The notes: generated by a model not told the origin, from the sequence alone. Positions 18,109 to 27,634 are shown, counted from the first letter of the stretch. The stretch is DNA of 64,000 nucleotides from Marvinbryantia formatexigens (GCA_021771035.1 JAETPU010000005.1:175443-239442), one strand, 5' to 3'. Numbers and translations: made by a program.

Positions 18109-18951
18109 GTGAAGCAGCGCTTGATTTCAGCTGTAGTAGGGCTGGCAATTCTGGCGGTCGTTCTTTTGCTATTTGATACGATTGCGCTCAATATTGTGGT
18201 AGCGGCAATCGGCCTTTTGGCGGTGTGGGAGCTGCTGCACGCCACCGGCTGCACGAAGTTTAGGCTCTTGACGCTTTTGAGCATGGGGATGGCTGCGGTA
18301 ATCCCCTTTTTAAACCCACAGACAGTGTTGGGATTTTTCCCCTTCTTCTGTTATGGGTTTGTCTTGGCGCTGTTTGGAATTTTAATTCGACAGCATGAAC
18401 AGCTTCATGTGGAAAAAGTGGCAATGGCCTTTATGATCTCCCTGATTGTACCGTTTTCCGTCTATGTGCTGGTCTATATCCGGGATCACTTTAACGGCGG
18501 GACGCAGGGGCTTTTCTACATTGTAGTGGCCCTGGGTGCGGCCTGGTTTACCGACTCGGGCGCCTACTTCATCGGGCGCGCCTTTGGGCGGCATAAAATG
18601 GCCCCTAAGGTCAGCCCCAACAAGACTGTGGAAGGCGCTGTAGGCGGCGTTGCCGTTTGTATTGTATGCCTGCTGCTGGTGGGCTTTGGATATGGGCATC
18701 TGAGCGCCTGGATGGGTCAGCCGGTTCAGATTCACTATGGAAATATTCTTCTGGGGGCGCCGGTGGCGGCTCTGGCGGGGATTTTAGGGGATCTCAGCGC
18801 GTCCGTAATCAAGCGGCAGTACGGCGTTAAGGATTACGGGCATATTATGCCGGGACACGGCGGGATTATGGACCGGTTCGACAGTGTGCTGTTTGTACTG
18901 CCCATGATGCTCATTCTCATTCATTTTCTGCCCTTTGCCACTATCCTGTAG
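18109..18951 (+). CDS. cdsA: Phosphatidate cytidylyltransferase
   Basis: Integral membrane enzyme of 280 residues making CDP-diacylglycerol from CTP and phosphatidate. GTG start directly after the uppS stop codon. About seven hydrophobic segments; the C-terminal signature is complete: SPNKTVEGAVGG, GDLSASVIKRQYGVKD and MPGHGGIMDRFDSVL. Part of the conserved isoprenoid/envelope operon. Confidence 0.96.
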   Translation: MKQRLISAVVGLAILAVVLLLFDTIALNIVVAAIGLLAVWELLHATGCTKFRLLTLLSMGMAAVIPFLNPQTVLGFFPFFCYGFVLALFGILIRQHEQLHVEKVAMAFMISLIVPFSVYVLVYIRDHFNGGTQGLFYIVVALGAAWFTDSGAYFIGRAFGRHKMAPKVSPNKTVEGAVGGVAVCIVCLLLVGFGYGHLSAWMGQPVQIHYGNILLGAPVAALAGILGDLSASVIKRQYGVKDYGHIMPGHGGIMDRFDSVLFVLPMMLILIHFLPFATIL

Positions 18952-19070
18952 TCTGAGGCAGAAAGGGCCCCGCGGGGAGACGTTTCCCGGATTTTTGAGA
19001 GAAGCGGGGCTTTGGGGATATGGAAGAAAACAAAGCGGAGCAAACGCACCAATGTGTGGGGGAATAAGCA

Positions 19071-20225
19071 ATGCAGGAAAAACGAATCGCCGTTTTGGGC
19101 AGCACCGGTTCCATCGGCACCCAAACCCTTGAGGTCTGCGAAAAACATGGCTTTCCGGTGGCGGCGCTGTGTGCCAACCAAAACTGGAAGCTTTTAGAGC
19201 AGCAGGCCAGGAAATTTCGCCCGCAGGCGGTGTGCCTGGTGGATGAAATAGCCTTCAGGCAGGCAAAATTAGCGCTTGCCGATACTCCGGTGAGAGTACT
19301 GTGCGGTCAGGAGGGAATGCTCGAGCTGGCGGCGCTGGATTCCGTGGATCTGGTGCTCAACGCCGTGGTGGGCATCGCCGGGCTCCGGGCCACCATGACG
19401 GCGCTGGCAGCCGGTAAAACGCTGGCCTTGGCCAATAAGGAATCCCTAGTCACCGGCGGTAAGCTGGTGATGCAGGCCGCGCAGGATCATCACGTGCCGA
19501 TTTTGCCGGTGGACAGCGAACATTCGGCTATATTTCAGTGCCTTGAGGGGCATAATTGCAGAGAAGAGTTTCATAAAATCATCTTGACCGCATCCGGCGG
19601 GCCTTTTTTTGGGAAAACCCGGGACCAGCTGAAAGCCGTCACGGTGAAGGAGGCCCTGAGCCATCCCAACTGGAGCATGGGCGCAAAGATTACCGTGGAT
19701 TCCGCTACTTTGATGAACAAGGGCCTGGAACTCATCGAGGCAGCCTGGCTGTTTGGAAAGAGCGCGCAGGACGTGGACATTGTGGTTCACCGGGAGAGCG
19801 TAGTCCATTCCGCAATCGAATTGTGCGACGGCTCTGTGATAGCTCAGCTGGGCGTACCGGATATGAAAATCCCCATTCAGCTAGCGCTGACCTATCCCAG
19901 GCGGCTGGACTGTGATGTCAGGCGCCTGAAGCTGACGGATTATGCGAAACTCACCTTTTTTGAACCGGATTATGAGACTTTCCGGTGCCTGTGGGCCTGT
20001 AAGCGTGCCTTCCAGCTGGGAGGGCTGTACCCCTGTATCGTCAATGGCGCCAACGAGCAGGCGGTGGAGCTGTTTTTGAAGGGGAAGATTTCCTTTTTAC
20101 AGATTGGAGAATTGGTGGAGGCCTCGCTGGGGCTCCCGGTTTCCCGGGGAGAATATTCCCTTGCGGATGTATTTTCGGCGGATACGGCGGCCCGGGCGTT
20201 TGTACTGGAGCACGCCGGCTGCTGA
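19071..20225 (+). CDS. dxr: 1-deoxy-D-xylulose 5-phosphate reductoisomerase
   Basis: Protein of 384 residues catalysing the second MEP-pathway step to isopentenyl diphosphate. N-terminal NADPH site LGSTGSIGTQTLEV; NKESLVTGG; metal site PVDSEHSAIFQC; flexible loop region SHPNWSMGAKITVDSATLMNKGLE; HRESVVHS. A GTGGGGG-type ribosome site precedes the ATG. The product pathway feeds uppS in the same operon. Confidence 0.97.
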   Translation: MQEKRIAVLGSTGSIGTQTLEVCEKHGFPVAALCANQNWKLLEQQARKFRPQAVCLVDEIAFRQAKLALADTPVRVLCGQEGMLELAALDSVDLVLNAVVGIAGLRATMTALAAGKTLALANKESLVTGGKLVMQAAQDHHVPILPVDSEHSAIFQCLEGHNCREEFHKIILTASGGPFFGKTRDQLKAVTVKEALSHPNWSMGAKITVDSATLMNKGLELIEAAWLFGKSAQDVDIVVHRESVVHSAIELCDGSVIAQLGVPDMKIPIQLALTYPRRLDCDVRRLKLTDYAKLTFFEPDYETFRCLWACKRAFQLGGLYPCIVNGANEQAVELFLKGKISFLQIGELVEASLGLPVSRGEYSLADVFSADTAARAFVLEHAGC

Positions 20226-20534
20226 CAGCTTCGGCGGCAAGCCCATAAGATGTCTTTTGGCTGTGAACCTCCATATTTCTGGGATGGGCTCCGCCGTTTT
20301 CCAAAGGTTAAAAAACGTATCCAGTGGATTTTTGGGGCTCTTATAGGGTGCCTGAAACCGTTATCGCAGCATATTGAGAAAACAGGCGGGAAGCTGCGGT
20401 ATCGGGTATATGGAATATAAAGCGGTTCCCGCCCTATGAATAAATCAGTTTTGTGCCCCTTGAACCCGGAAAAACGGGTTCAAATTCGGCAGTGTCGAAC
20501 CGGCGCAATTCCCAGAAAAGGAAGGAGTATCAAG
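20226..20534 (+). other. dxr-rseP intergenic region with two hairpins
   Basis: GGCGGGAA (20385-20392) pairs with TTCCCGCC (20426-20433); TTGAACCCG (20460-20468) pairs with CGGGTTCAA (20475-20483). Neither has a T run, so they are more likely RNA-processing or leader structures than terminators. No gene seen. Confidence 0.45.
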
Positions 20535-21590
20535 ATGCAGACAGTAATTACCATCCTGTTGGCGGTGCTGGTGTTTGGGGCGCTTATTTTTATCCATGAA
20601 TTGGGGCACTTCATCGCGGCAAAGGCAACGGGAGTCAGGGTGACGGAGTTTGCCCTGGGAATGGGGCCGGTGCTGTTTCGGTTTGGCAAAGGGGAGACGC
20701 AGTATGCCCTGCGCCTGTTCCCTATCGGCGGATTTGTCAGTATGGCGGGGGAGGATCCTTCCGCTGAGGAGGAAGAGGAGCTCCGGGGCAGGGACGATCC
20801 CGGCGCCTTCTTCAATAAAAAAATTTGGCAGCGCATTATCATTGTGGTTGCCGGCGCTGTGATGAATATTCTCTTGGGCTTTTGTATCATGGTGGGCATC
20901 ACCGCCAGCCAGAACGCCCTGTCCTCCTCTGTGGTGGCACAGTTCGACAGCGGGGCCACCAGTTCCCAGAAGCTGCAGGTACAGGATGAAATCCTTGCCA
21001 TCAACGGCTCCAAGGTCCATATCGGCAATGATATTGTGTTTTTGATGATGCGGGACGACGATGGGCTTATGGATCTTACGGTGCGCCGCAACGGGGAGAC
21101 TGTAGAGCTCACGGATGTGCCCTTCCAGGTGGAGGAAGCCGAGGAGGGCATCAAGGTGATGAAGCTGGACTTCAAGGTGTATGGGATGCCCAAGACCTTC
21201 TGGGGCGTACTCAAAGAGTCCTACTACATGACCACCTCCGTGGTGAGAACGGTTTGGACTTCTTTGATCGATTTGGTGACCGGAAAATACGGCATCAACC
21301 AGCTGTCGGGCCCTGTGGGCACGGCGACGGCAATCGGGCAGGCCAGCTCCATGGGGGCCCGCACATTGCTGATGATGGTGGTGCTCATTACCGTGAACCT
21401 GGGAGTGTTCAACCTGCTGCCGCTGCCGGCACTGGATGGCGGGCGCCTTCTCTTCTTGCTCATCGAGGCTGTCCGGCGCAAGCCGATCAAGCCCCAGTAT
21501 GAGGGATATGTGCACATGGTGGGCTTTCTGCTGCTCATGGCGCTGATGATCTTTGTCACCTTCAATGATATTCTCAAGCTGTTCCACTGA
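20535..21590 (+). CDS. rseP: RIP site-2 zinc metalloprotease (RseP/RasP family)
   Basis: Intramembrane protease of 351 residues that cuts anti-sigma factors and remnant signal peptides. TM1 contains HELGH (residues 21-25, zinc and catalytic Glu); a PDZ domain lies at ~110-190 (QVQDEILAINGSKVHIG); the C-terminal membrane part has NLLPLPALDGGRLLF with the third zinc ligand Asp. Start at 20535 follows AAGGAG. Downstream terminator at 21603. Confidence 0.95.
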   Translation: MQTVITILLAVLVFGALIFIHELGHFIAAKATGVRVTEFALGMGPVLFRFGKGETQYALRLFPIGGFVSMAGEDPSAEEEEELRGRDDPGAFFNKKIWQRIIIVVAGAVMNILLGFCIMVGITASQNALSSSVVAQFDSGATSSQKLQVQDEILAINGSKVHIGNDIVFLMMRDDDGLMDLTVRRNGETVELTDVPFQVEEAEEGIKVMKLDFKVYGMPKTFWGVLKESYYMTTSVVRTVWTSLIDLVTGKYGINQLSGPVGTATAIGQASSMGARTLLMMVVLITVNLGVFNLLPLPALDGGRLLFLLIEAVRRKPIKPQYEGYVHMVGFLLLMALMIFVTFNDILKLFH

Positions 21591-21602
21591 TTGTTGGCGG
21601 GT

Positions 21603-21643
21603 TTTCCCCCGGCGCTTCGATTTTCGGGTGCCGGGGGATTTTT
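21603..21643 (+). terminator. Terminator after rseP
   Basis: CCCCCGGC / GCCGGGGG stem, then ATTTTTG. Confidence 0.88.
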
Positions 21644-21736
21644 GCAGGAGCCCCGCTGATTGGGGAGAGGGCTGCTTTTTATAGGATGCGGAAGCAGTCC
21701 CGCCACGGGACACAGGCCTTTTGTTTTTTCGCTAAC

Positions 21737-22187
21737 TGTGATACAATATTCGTGCAAGCACGAATATCTGGGAGTTTCACTCGCCGGCATAAAGCCAGCC
21801 GTCGTTTGGCAGACGCCAAAGCGTGAAACGTCCCGGTTTGGTTCAGGCTTTATTGTGATACAATATTCGTGCAAGCACGAATATCTGGGAGTTTCACTCG
21901 CCGGCAAAAGGCCAGCCGTCGTTTGGCAGACGCCAAAGCGTGAAACGTCCCGGTTTGGTTCAGGCTTTATTGTAGTGCAATATTCGTGCAAGCACGAATA
22001 TCTGGGAGTTTCACTCGCCGGCATAAGGCCAGCCGTCGTTTGGCAGACGCCAAAGCGTGAAACGTCCCGGTTTGGTTCAGGCCTTATTGTAGTGCAATAT
22101 TCGTGAAGGCACGAATATCTGGGAGTTTCACTCGCCAGTCAAACAACGACTGGCATTTAGCAATCCTGAATCGCAAAACGTCCCGTC
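21737..22187 (+). repeat. Four tandem promoter-hairpin units (type B), period 117 bp
   Basis: Units start at 21737, 21854, 21971 and 22088. Units 1 and 2 begin TGTGATACAAT, an extended -10; units 3 and 4 have TGTAGTGCAAT. Each runs into hairpin 1, ATATTCGTGC/GCACGAATAT. An outer stem GGGA-GTTTCAC / GTGAAAC-G-TCCC encloses two small hairpins, the second TTTGGC/GCCAAA. In unit 4 the first inner hairpin is GCCAGTC/GACTGGC, a base-paired variant of the type A GCCGGTC/GACCGGC. Because 117 is a multiple of three, long artefactual reading frames cross the array. Confidence 0.92.
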
Positions 22188-22366
22188 AGCTGTACGGCGA
22201 CGGATTGTTTGCGGGACACAGGCCGAGGCATTGGAAACGTTTATTGGCGGTGTCAAAGCGTTCTGTTTTTCATTGCGGCTCCGGGTGCAGAATCCCGGAG
22301 TTTTGGGACAGAATAAGAATAAAATACTCTGCGGTGATGTGAATATTTTTCAGAGGAGGGATCTCT

Positions 22367-22852
22367 ATGAGCCAGCAGGCGCCTATGCTCCGTCCCCATA
22401 AAACGCTCTCCCGGCGGGCCAAGTGGGCCTGGATAGCCGGCGGTGCAGCTATGGTTGTCATTGGCTTTGTTATCCTGGCGGTGTGGTGGTTTCTCCATGT
22501 GAACAGCGCGGCTGCGCTCTCGGATTTGCAGCCCCAGGCCGTTGTCTCAACCCTTGCCGATGGGCAGGCCCTGAAGGTTCAGGAGGATACCGCCCAATGG
22601 AGCTGCCGGCTGGATTCCCAGTCCGCACAGGCGCTTGCACCGGGAACCTGGAAGGAAGTTTCGCTGCCAGATGCATTGAACCAGCCGGGGGATCTGCAGG
22701 TGGAGTTCCGCTCCGGTTCCACAAAGGGAACTCTGGCCCTATTGGGGGAGCGGCATACGGTGGTGGTGCACCTCGGAAGGTATTACCGCAGCTATCAGCT
22801 GCCGGAGAAGGACTTTGAGGAATTCGTTTTGCTGCTGCGCCAATGCCGGTAA
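22367..22852 (+). CDS. Single-pass membrane protein, unknown function
   Basis: Protein of 161 residues with GAGGAGGG site. A short basic cytoplasmic N-terminus (LSRRAKWAW) is followed by one TM helix at ~25-45 and an extracytoplasmic domain of about 115 residues rich in beta-type sequence (LALLGERHTVVVHLGRYY). No family recognised. Its nearest upstream element is the type B repeat array, which may supply its promoter. Confidence 0.7.
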   Translation: MSQQAPMLRPHKTLSRRAKWAWIAGGAAMVVIGFVILAVWWFLHVNSAAALSDLQPQAVVSTLADGQALKVQEDTAQWSCRLDSQSAQALAPGTWKEVSLPDALNQPGDLQVEFRSGSTKGTLALLGERHTVVVHLGRYYRSYQLPEKDFEEFVLLLRQCR

Positions 22853-23147
22853 GGGGATCGGAAAATCCGTATGGATGGGGCTGATCCGCAGGCGGGGAGC
22901 ACAACAGCCGCCATGCGTCTGCCAATCGTTTTAGCGGTTTATCTAGCCGCCGGTGTGGGCAGTCTGTGCAAGGTGAAGGGAAGCCGGACCTTTTAACATC
23001 AGCCGGCGGCCATTGCTCCGATACTCTGATTTTAAGAAACTGGAAGAAAACTCAGCCGGTCTGGAATAAGGCCGCACAGGGCGAACCCCGGTATCTGGGG
23101 CTGTCCTGGGGGCTGAACACATATTTGGAGACAAAGGAGACACTGGG

Positions 23148-24395
23148 ATGGATTCAACAGGCAAACTCAAGCTGCCCCTGCTGCTGGACGGGGCCACAGG
23201 AACAAACTTAATGCTGCGCGGGATGCCTCAGGGGGTCTGCGTGGAGGAGTGGGTGCTGCAGCATCCGCAGGTGATCGAGGAAATCCAGCGGGAATTTATC
23301 GAAGCGGGTTCAGACGTTATCTATGCGCCTACCTTCTCCGCAAATATTGCCAAGCTCTCCCACTATGGATTGCAGGACAAGGCCGATGAGATGAACCGTG
23401 AACTGGCCCGCCTGTCCCTTCAGACGGCGCTCAACTTGGGCGGAAAAACCCTGGTGGCTGGGGATCTCTCCCCCACCGGACTGTTCTGTGAGCCCTTTGG
23501 CGAGACGAAATTCATGGATCTCATCGATATCTATGCCAGGCAGGCCCTCTCTCTGAAGGAGGCGGGCGTACAGCTGCTGGTGTGTGAAACGATGATGTCC
23601 TTAACGGATATCCGGGCGGCATTTTTGGGCGCGCGCCAGGCGGGGCTTCCCGTGCTTGTCACCATCACTGTGGATGAGCGGGGACGAACCCTCACCGGAG
23701 CGGATATGCTGTCCTGCCTGCTGGTGATGCAGTCCCTGGGTGCGGCGGGCTTTGGACTCAATTGTTCCGCCGGCCCGGACAAAATGCTGGAACATATCCG
23801 CAGGATTATGCCCTATGCCAAAATTCCCATCATCGCCAAGCCCAATGCGGGAGTCCCCAAGGCGGGGCAAGAGCATACCTATGATATGGCGCCCGAGCAG
23901 ATGGCGGAGCATATGCGGGCGCTGCTGCAGGAGGGCGTACAGATAATCGGCGGCTGCTGCGGTACCACGGCTGCCCATATTGCCGCCATGCGCAGGGTGC
24001 TGGATACCTTTGATTTTTCCCAGGTTCATGTCCAGCCGGATACGCTGCATCCCATTCAGGTTGCCAACGAGGGGGAGGTCTTCTTTTTGCAGGAGGATTT
24101 CGAACTCTCCGATCCGGTGGAATGCAGCCTGGATATGGCGGATGATCTTCTGGATGCTGAGGACGAGGGCTGCAGCGCCATCAGCGTCCATGTGTCCACA
24201 GTGGACGATGCCTACCAGTTGGGGGTCAACTGCCATATGGCCCATACCCCTGTCTCTATCCTGGCGGACAGCGCGGAGGCGCTGGAGATGGCGCTGTTGT
24301 ATTATAACGGGATTGCCATTATCGACTCCCGCAGCGATGCCACACGCAGCCAGATGGAGGAGCTTTCAAAAGGGTATGGCTCTCCCATTCTATAG
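23148..24395 (+). CDS. Homocysteine S-methyltransferase-domain protein (MetH N-terminal type)
   Basis: Protein of 415 residues. Residues ~1-290 are a complete homocysteine-binding TIM barrel: LLLDGATGTNL, the GSDVIYAPTFSAN strand, and zinc cysteines in LNCSAG and GGCCGTT. Residues ~300-415 are an extra domain, with no cobalamin-binding or folate-binding module recognised. It may transfer a methyl group to homocysteine from an unknown donor or work with separate corrinoid/folate proteins. AAGGAG precedes the ATG; no SAM or B12 riboswitch was recognised upstream. Confidence 0.87.
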   Translation: MDSTGKLKLPLLLDGATGTNLMLRGMPQGVCVEEWVLQHPQVIEEIQREFIEAGSDVIYAPTFSANIAKLSHYGLQDKADEMNRELARLSLQTALNLGGKTLVAGDLSPTGLFCEPFGETKFMDLIDIYARQALSLKEAGVQLLVCETMMSLTDIRAAFLGARQAGLPVLVTITVDERGRTLTGADMLSCLLVMQSLGAAGFGLNCSAGPDKMLEHIRRIMPYAKIPIIAKPNAGVPKAGQEHTYDMAPEQMAEHMRALLQEGVQIIGGCCGTTAAHIAAMRRVLDTFDFSQVHVQPDTLHPIQVANEGEVFFLQEDFELSDPVECSLDMADDLLDAEDEGCSAISVHVSTVDDAYQLGVNCHMAHTPVSILADSAEALEMALLYYNGIAIIDSRSDATRSQMEELSKGYGSPIL

Positions 24396-24404
24396 AAAAA
24401 GTAC

Positions 24405-24436
24405 AGGCCTTCGCCCGGATGGGCGGGGGCCTTTTG
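24405..24436 (+). terminator. Terminator after the methyltransferase gene
   Basis: AGGCC-TT-CGCCC pairs with GGGCG-GG-GGCCT, then TTTT. Confidence 0.85.
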
Positions 24437-24691
24437 GCATCCTTGGGGAGAATTGGGGTTAAAAAACCCCGCCCGGCGACGTCAGGAGCCGTAAGCGATA
24501 GCCCTGGGCCGTGCGGAGGACGCCAATTTGTGCCCCAGTGCAGGGGGATGCCCGGGCGCGTCAGGGGAGCTCAGGATACCTTTGACTTTTCCAAATACTT
24601 ATTGTTAAATAGATATCAAGGGGCGTTCCATAAAGGGGAGCCCAGCCAACAAATTTGCTGGAGGCGCATCTGCCGCCGGAAAGGAACCATC

Positions 24692-25402
24692 ATGTTTACA
24701 GTTGAGCACGTCACAAAACGCTATGGAAAGCTGATTGCCGACAACGATATCAGCTTCACCGTGGGGGATGGCGAAATTGCCGTTTTAATGGGCCCAAACG
24801 GAGCGGGAAAATCCACCATTATCAAATGTATCGCGGGCCTTCTGCGCTTTGAGGGCACTATCACTGTGGACGGGTTTGAAAATAAATCCAGCCAGGCAAA
24901 GGCGCGGCTGGGTTATATCCCGGAGATGCCCGCTGTATACGATCTGCTGACGGTATGGGAGCATCTGGAGTTTATCGCGCGGGCCTATGAGATGCCCGAC
25001 GGCTGGCAGGACTATGCGCAGAAGCTTCTGGAACGGTTTGAACTGACAGACAAAAAGGATAAACTGGGGAAGGAACTATCCAAGGGAATGCAGCAGAAGC
25101 TCTCCATCTGCTGCGCACTGGTTCACCGGCCTACCGTCATTGTCTTTGACGAACCTATGGTGGGGCTGGATCCCCACGCCATCAAGGAACTCAAACTCAT
25201 GTTCCGTGAACTGCGGGAGGAAGGAAAATCGATCTTAATCAGCACCCATATGCTGGACAGTGTGGAGGATTTCTGGGATGTGGCGCATATCATGGTCAAC
25301 GGCACCTTCGCCGCTACCAAGCACAATGTGCCCCAGAGCGAGCAGGAGCAGAGCCTGGAGGAATTGTTCTTTGCCATTACGGAACATCCAGCTTCGCATT
25401 AG
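24692..25402 (+). CDS. ABC transporter ATP-binding protein
   Basis: ATPase of 236 residues; start at 24692 after GGAAAGGAA. Walker A GPNGAGKST (~33-41), Q-loop region LGYIPEMPAVYD, signature LSKGMQQKL, Walker B VIVFDEPMVGLD, switch His in STHMLD. It pairs with the permease 443 bases downstream as an exporter. Oddity: the last four codons (encoding PASH) and the stop lie inside the first hairpin of the type C repeat array, so the array has shaped the C-terminus. Confidence 0.93.
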   Translation: MFTVEHVTKRYGKLIADNDISFTVGDGEIAVLMGPNGAGKSTIIKCIAGLLRFEGTITVDGFENKSSQAKARLGYIPEMPAVYDLLTVWEHLEFIARAYEMPDGWQDYAQKLLERFELTDKKDKLGKELSKGMQQKLSICCALVHRPTVIVFDEPMVGLDPHAIKELKLMFRELREEGKSILISTHMLDSVEDFWDVAHIMVNGTFAATKHNVPQSEQEQSLEELFFAITEHPASH

Positions 25403-25750
25403 CGCGAAGCTGGAGGAGTTTGGCTTTTGTGTCAAGAAACGGCGGAAACCAGCCGGAATCAAAGCGCCAAACTCCCGGTTTATTTTGAACTGACAGAAAT
25501 GCCAGCTTCGCACTAGCGCGAAGCTGGAGGAGTTTGGCTTTTGTGTCAAAAAACGGCGGGAACCAGCCGGAATCAAAGCGCCAAACTCCCGGTTTATTTT
25601 GAACTGACAGAAATGTCAGCTTCGCATTGGCGCGAAGCTGGAGGAGTTTGGCTTTTGTGTCAAGAAACGGCGAGAACCACCCGGAATCAAAGCGCCAAAC
25701 TCCCGGTTTATTTTGAACTGATAGAGATGCCAGCTTCGCGGTTACGCAAA
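25388..25750 (+). repeat. Tandem hairpin repeat (type C), period 114 bp, three units plus a partial fourth
   Basis: Units start at 25388, 25502, 25616 and 25730. Each has hairpin 1 CCAGCTTCGC/GCGAAGCTGG (10 bp), then an outer stem GGAGTTTGGC/GCCAAACTCC around a CGGC/GCCG hairpin, then CCGGTTTATTTTGAAC. The order hairpin - GGAGTTT...AAAC.TCCCGG resembles type B units. No TATAAT-like box is visible on the plus strand. It sits between the ATPase and permease genes; strand of activity is uncertain. Confidence 0.9.
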
Positions 25751-25845
25751 GCGAAAGAGGGTTCATGGATTCGTGAATTCTCCAAATGGGCCTGTCATTT
25801 GGAGAGTCGGTTTCCCGGAACTCCCAGAAAGGAAGGAACATTGGA

Positions 25846-27420
25846 ATGAAGGGGCTTTCGTATCTCTTTATCACCCGGATCAAAAACTCGCTCAAGGAGC
25901 TGGTGCGGCATCCGTCCAAGCTGATTTTATATATCTTCTGTCTTGCAATGCTGGTGTTCGTATTCTTCACCAGCCGCCTGGAGGGGATTGAGACATCCCA
26001 GCTGCGGGATATGGCGGAGCTGCGTGCCATGGTGCTGGCGCTGTATACCTTTATTTTTATTTTGACTACATTTCAGGGGCTTTCCTCCGGCGGAACCTTT
26101 TACAGTATGGCGGATGTGAATCTCCTGTTTTCAACGCCGATTTCTCCCCGGCGCATCCTGACCTATGGGATTGTGCGCCAGATGGGAACCTCCCTGCTGG
26201 TAGGCTTTTTCATCTTTTTCCAATATGGCTGGATGCACCAGCAGTACGGCCTGGATTTGCCTGGGATACTCATCATCGTGCTGGGCTATGGCGCCACCAT
26301 GTTTGTCTCAAATCTGACGGCTATCGCCATCTACTCGTTCACCAGCGCTTCCGAGGGCAGACAGAAAATCCTGCGCCTGATTTTGGAGGGTGTGTGCGTT
26401 GCGGCGGTCGGTTATGTGGTGCTGCCCCTGTTTTGGGATCACAGCCATATTTTAGAAACTCTGGTGGCCCGTATGGATTCCCCGGTTCTGCGGCTGTTCC
26501 CAGTCTCAGGCTGGGCCGCAAGCTTTACCGATTACCTGATGATGGGGCAGTGGGCCTTTGCCATGATTGGGCTTGCGCTTCTATTGGGCTTCAGCGTATT
26601 GGTGTTTTTGCTGCTGAGCCAGGGAAAATGTGAATTTTATGAGGATGTGCTGCAGGCCACAGAGGTGTCCGCCGCTGCCATCACAGCTAAAAAGGAGGGC
26701 AAACTGGATGGAGCCTCCCTGAATCCCCGCCATGTGAAGCTGGGAAAAACCGGCCTTTCCAAGGGCCGCGGCGCATCGGCGTTTTTCTATAAGCATCTGC
26801 TGGAGAGCCGCAGGGGACGGGTATTTTTGCTGGATAAAATGACGCTTCTCTTTGCTGTGTGTACGGTGGTGTTCGCCTTCTTTATCCGGGATGCCGGGCT
26901 TCTGCCCATCTTTGTTTTTGCCGCCTATATGCAGGTGTTTTCCATCTCCTTTGGACAGTGGGCCCGAGAACTCACCATGCCCTATGTGTACCTGTCCCCG
27001 GCGCCCGCTTTTAAAAAGCTGGTGATGATCTGCGCGCAGAGTATCTTCCAGATGCTGCTGGAATCCACACTAATCTTTGTGGTTGCCGGGATTATGGCAC
27101 AGGCATCCATATGGGATATTGTGGGCTGTATCATCGCCAGGGTGAGTATGGGGCTTTTGTTCCTGGCGGCGAATATCCTGCTGGAACGCCTGGTGGGCAG
27201 CGCTGTCAACAAGACTATCACTATGATGCTCTATTTCCTGGCGGTCATTATCCTGATTATTCCGGGTGCCGTGGCGGCTATTGTACTGGGCGTTATGCTT
27301 CAGCTGCCGGTGATGCTGCCGTCGTTTTTGGTGCTCACAGTGTGCAATACGGCCATAGCCGCACTGATCGGCTTTCTTTGCCGGGATGTGCTCAACTATG
27401 CGGAACTCAATAACCGGTAA
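25846..27420 (+). CDS. ABC exporter permease subunit (putative ABC exporter family)
   Basis: Protein of 524 residues with about 11-12 hydrophobic segments in two blocks separated by a soluble stretch (~265-330, CEFYEDVLQATEVSAAA to SKGRGASAFFYKHLL). The layout and phrases such as SMADVNLLFSTPISPRRIL and FGQWARELTMPYVYLSPAP match the clostridial putative ABC exporter family, which exports an unidentified substrate with a separate ATPase. Start at 25846 follows GGAAGGA; earlier in-frame codons lie in repeat DNA. Confidence 0.88.
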   Translation: MKGLSYLFITRIKNSLKELVRHPSKLILYIFCLAMLVFVFFTSRLEGIETSQLRDMAELRAMVLALYTFIFILTTFQGLSSGGTFYSMADVNLLFSTPISPRRILTYGIVRQMGTSLLVGFFIFFQYGWMHQQYGLDLPGILIIVLGYGATMFVSNLTAIAIYSFTSASEGRQKILRLILEGVCVAAVGYVVLPLFWDHSHILETLVARMDSPVLRLFPVSGWAASFTDYLMMGQWAFAMIGLALLLGFSVLVFLLLSQGKCEFYEDVLQATEVSAAAITAKKEGKLDGASLNPRHVKLGKTGLSKGRGASAFFYKHLLESRRGRVFLLDKMTLLFAVCTVVFAFFIRDAGLLPIFVFAAYMQVFSISFGQWARELTMPYVYLSPAPAFKKLVMICAQSIFQMLLESTLIFVVAGIMAQASIWDIVGCIIARVSMGLLFLAANILLERLVGSAVNKTITMMLYFLAVIILIIPGAVAAIVLGVMLQLPVMLPSFLVLTVCNTAIAALIGFLCRDVLNYAELNNR

Positions 27421-27593
27421 TCTGGTTTCGGGACGCTGTGTGAAAAAACACGGAGGTACTGGACGCCCCAGTGGACGTAAAAAATGAAGCGGGCTGGCCT
27501 TCGAACGCCTGGATGTTCTTTCCGATGGCTTCATCCGCTCGGTGGCCTACCGGTAAGGGATGCCCAGATAAACTGAACTGTTAGGATGACTTA

Positions 27594-27634
27594 CTCCCCC
27601 GGCGCCGTGGCTTCACGGTTCCGGGGGAGTTTTC
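27594..27634 (+). terminator. Terminator after the ABC exporter
   Basis: CTCCCCCGG / CCGGGGGAG with an inner CCGTG/CACGG stem, then TTTT. Confidence 0.9.

Noticed and set aside
20445..21713. 422-codon minus-strand frame
   Set aside because: Antisense shadow of rseP and its terminator.
21660..22106. Open frame of 148 codons with a 39-residue repeat, and a similar frame on the opposite strand
   Set aside because: It is the translation of the 117-bp type B DNA repeat; no ribosome site and the conservation is in paired bases, not codons.
22853..23147. SAM or cobalamin riboswitch before the homocysteine methyltransferase-type gene
   Set aside because: None of the core consensus elements of either class could be found.
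25377..26030. Minus-strand frame of 217 codons with repeated segments
   Set aside because: Shadow of the 114-bp type C array and of the ABC permease gene.
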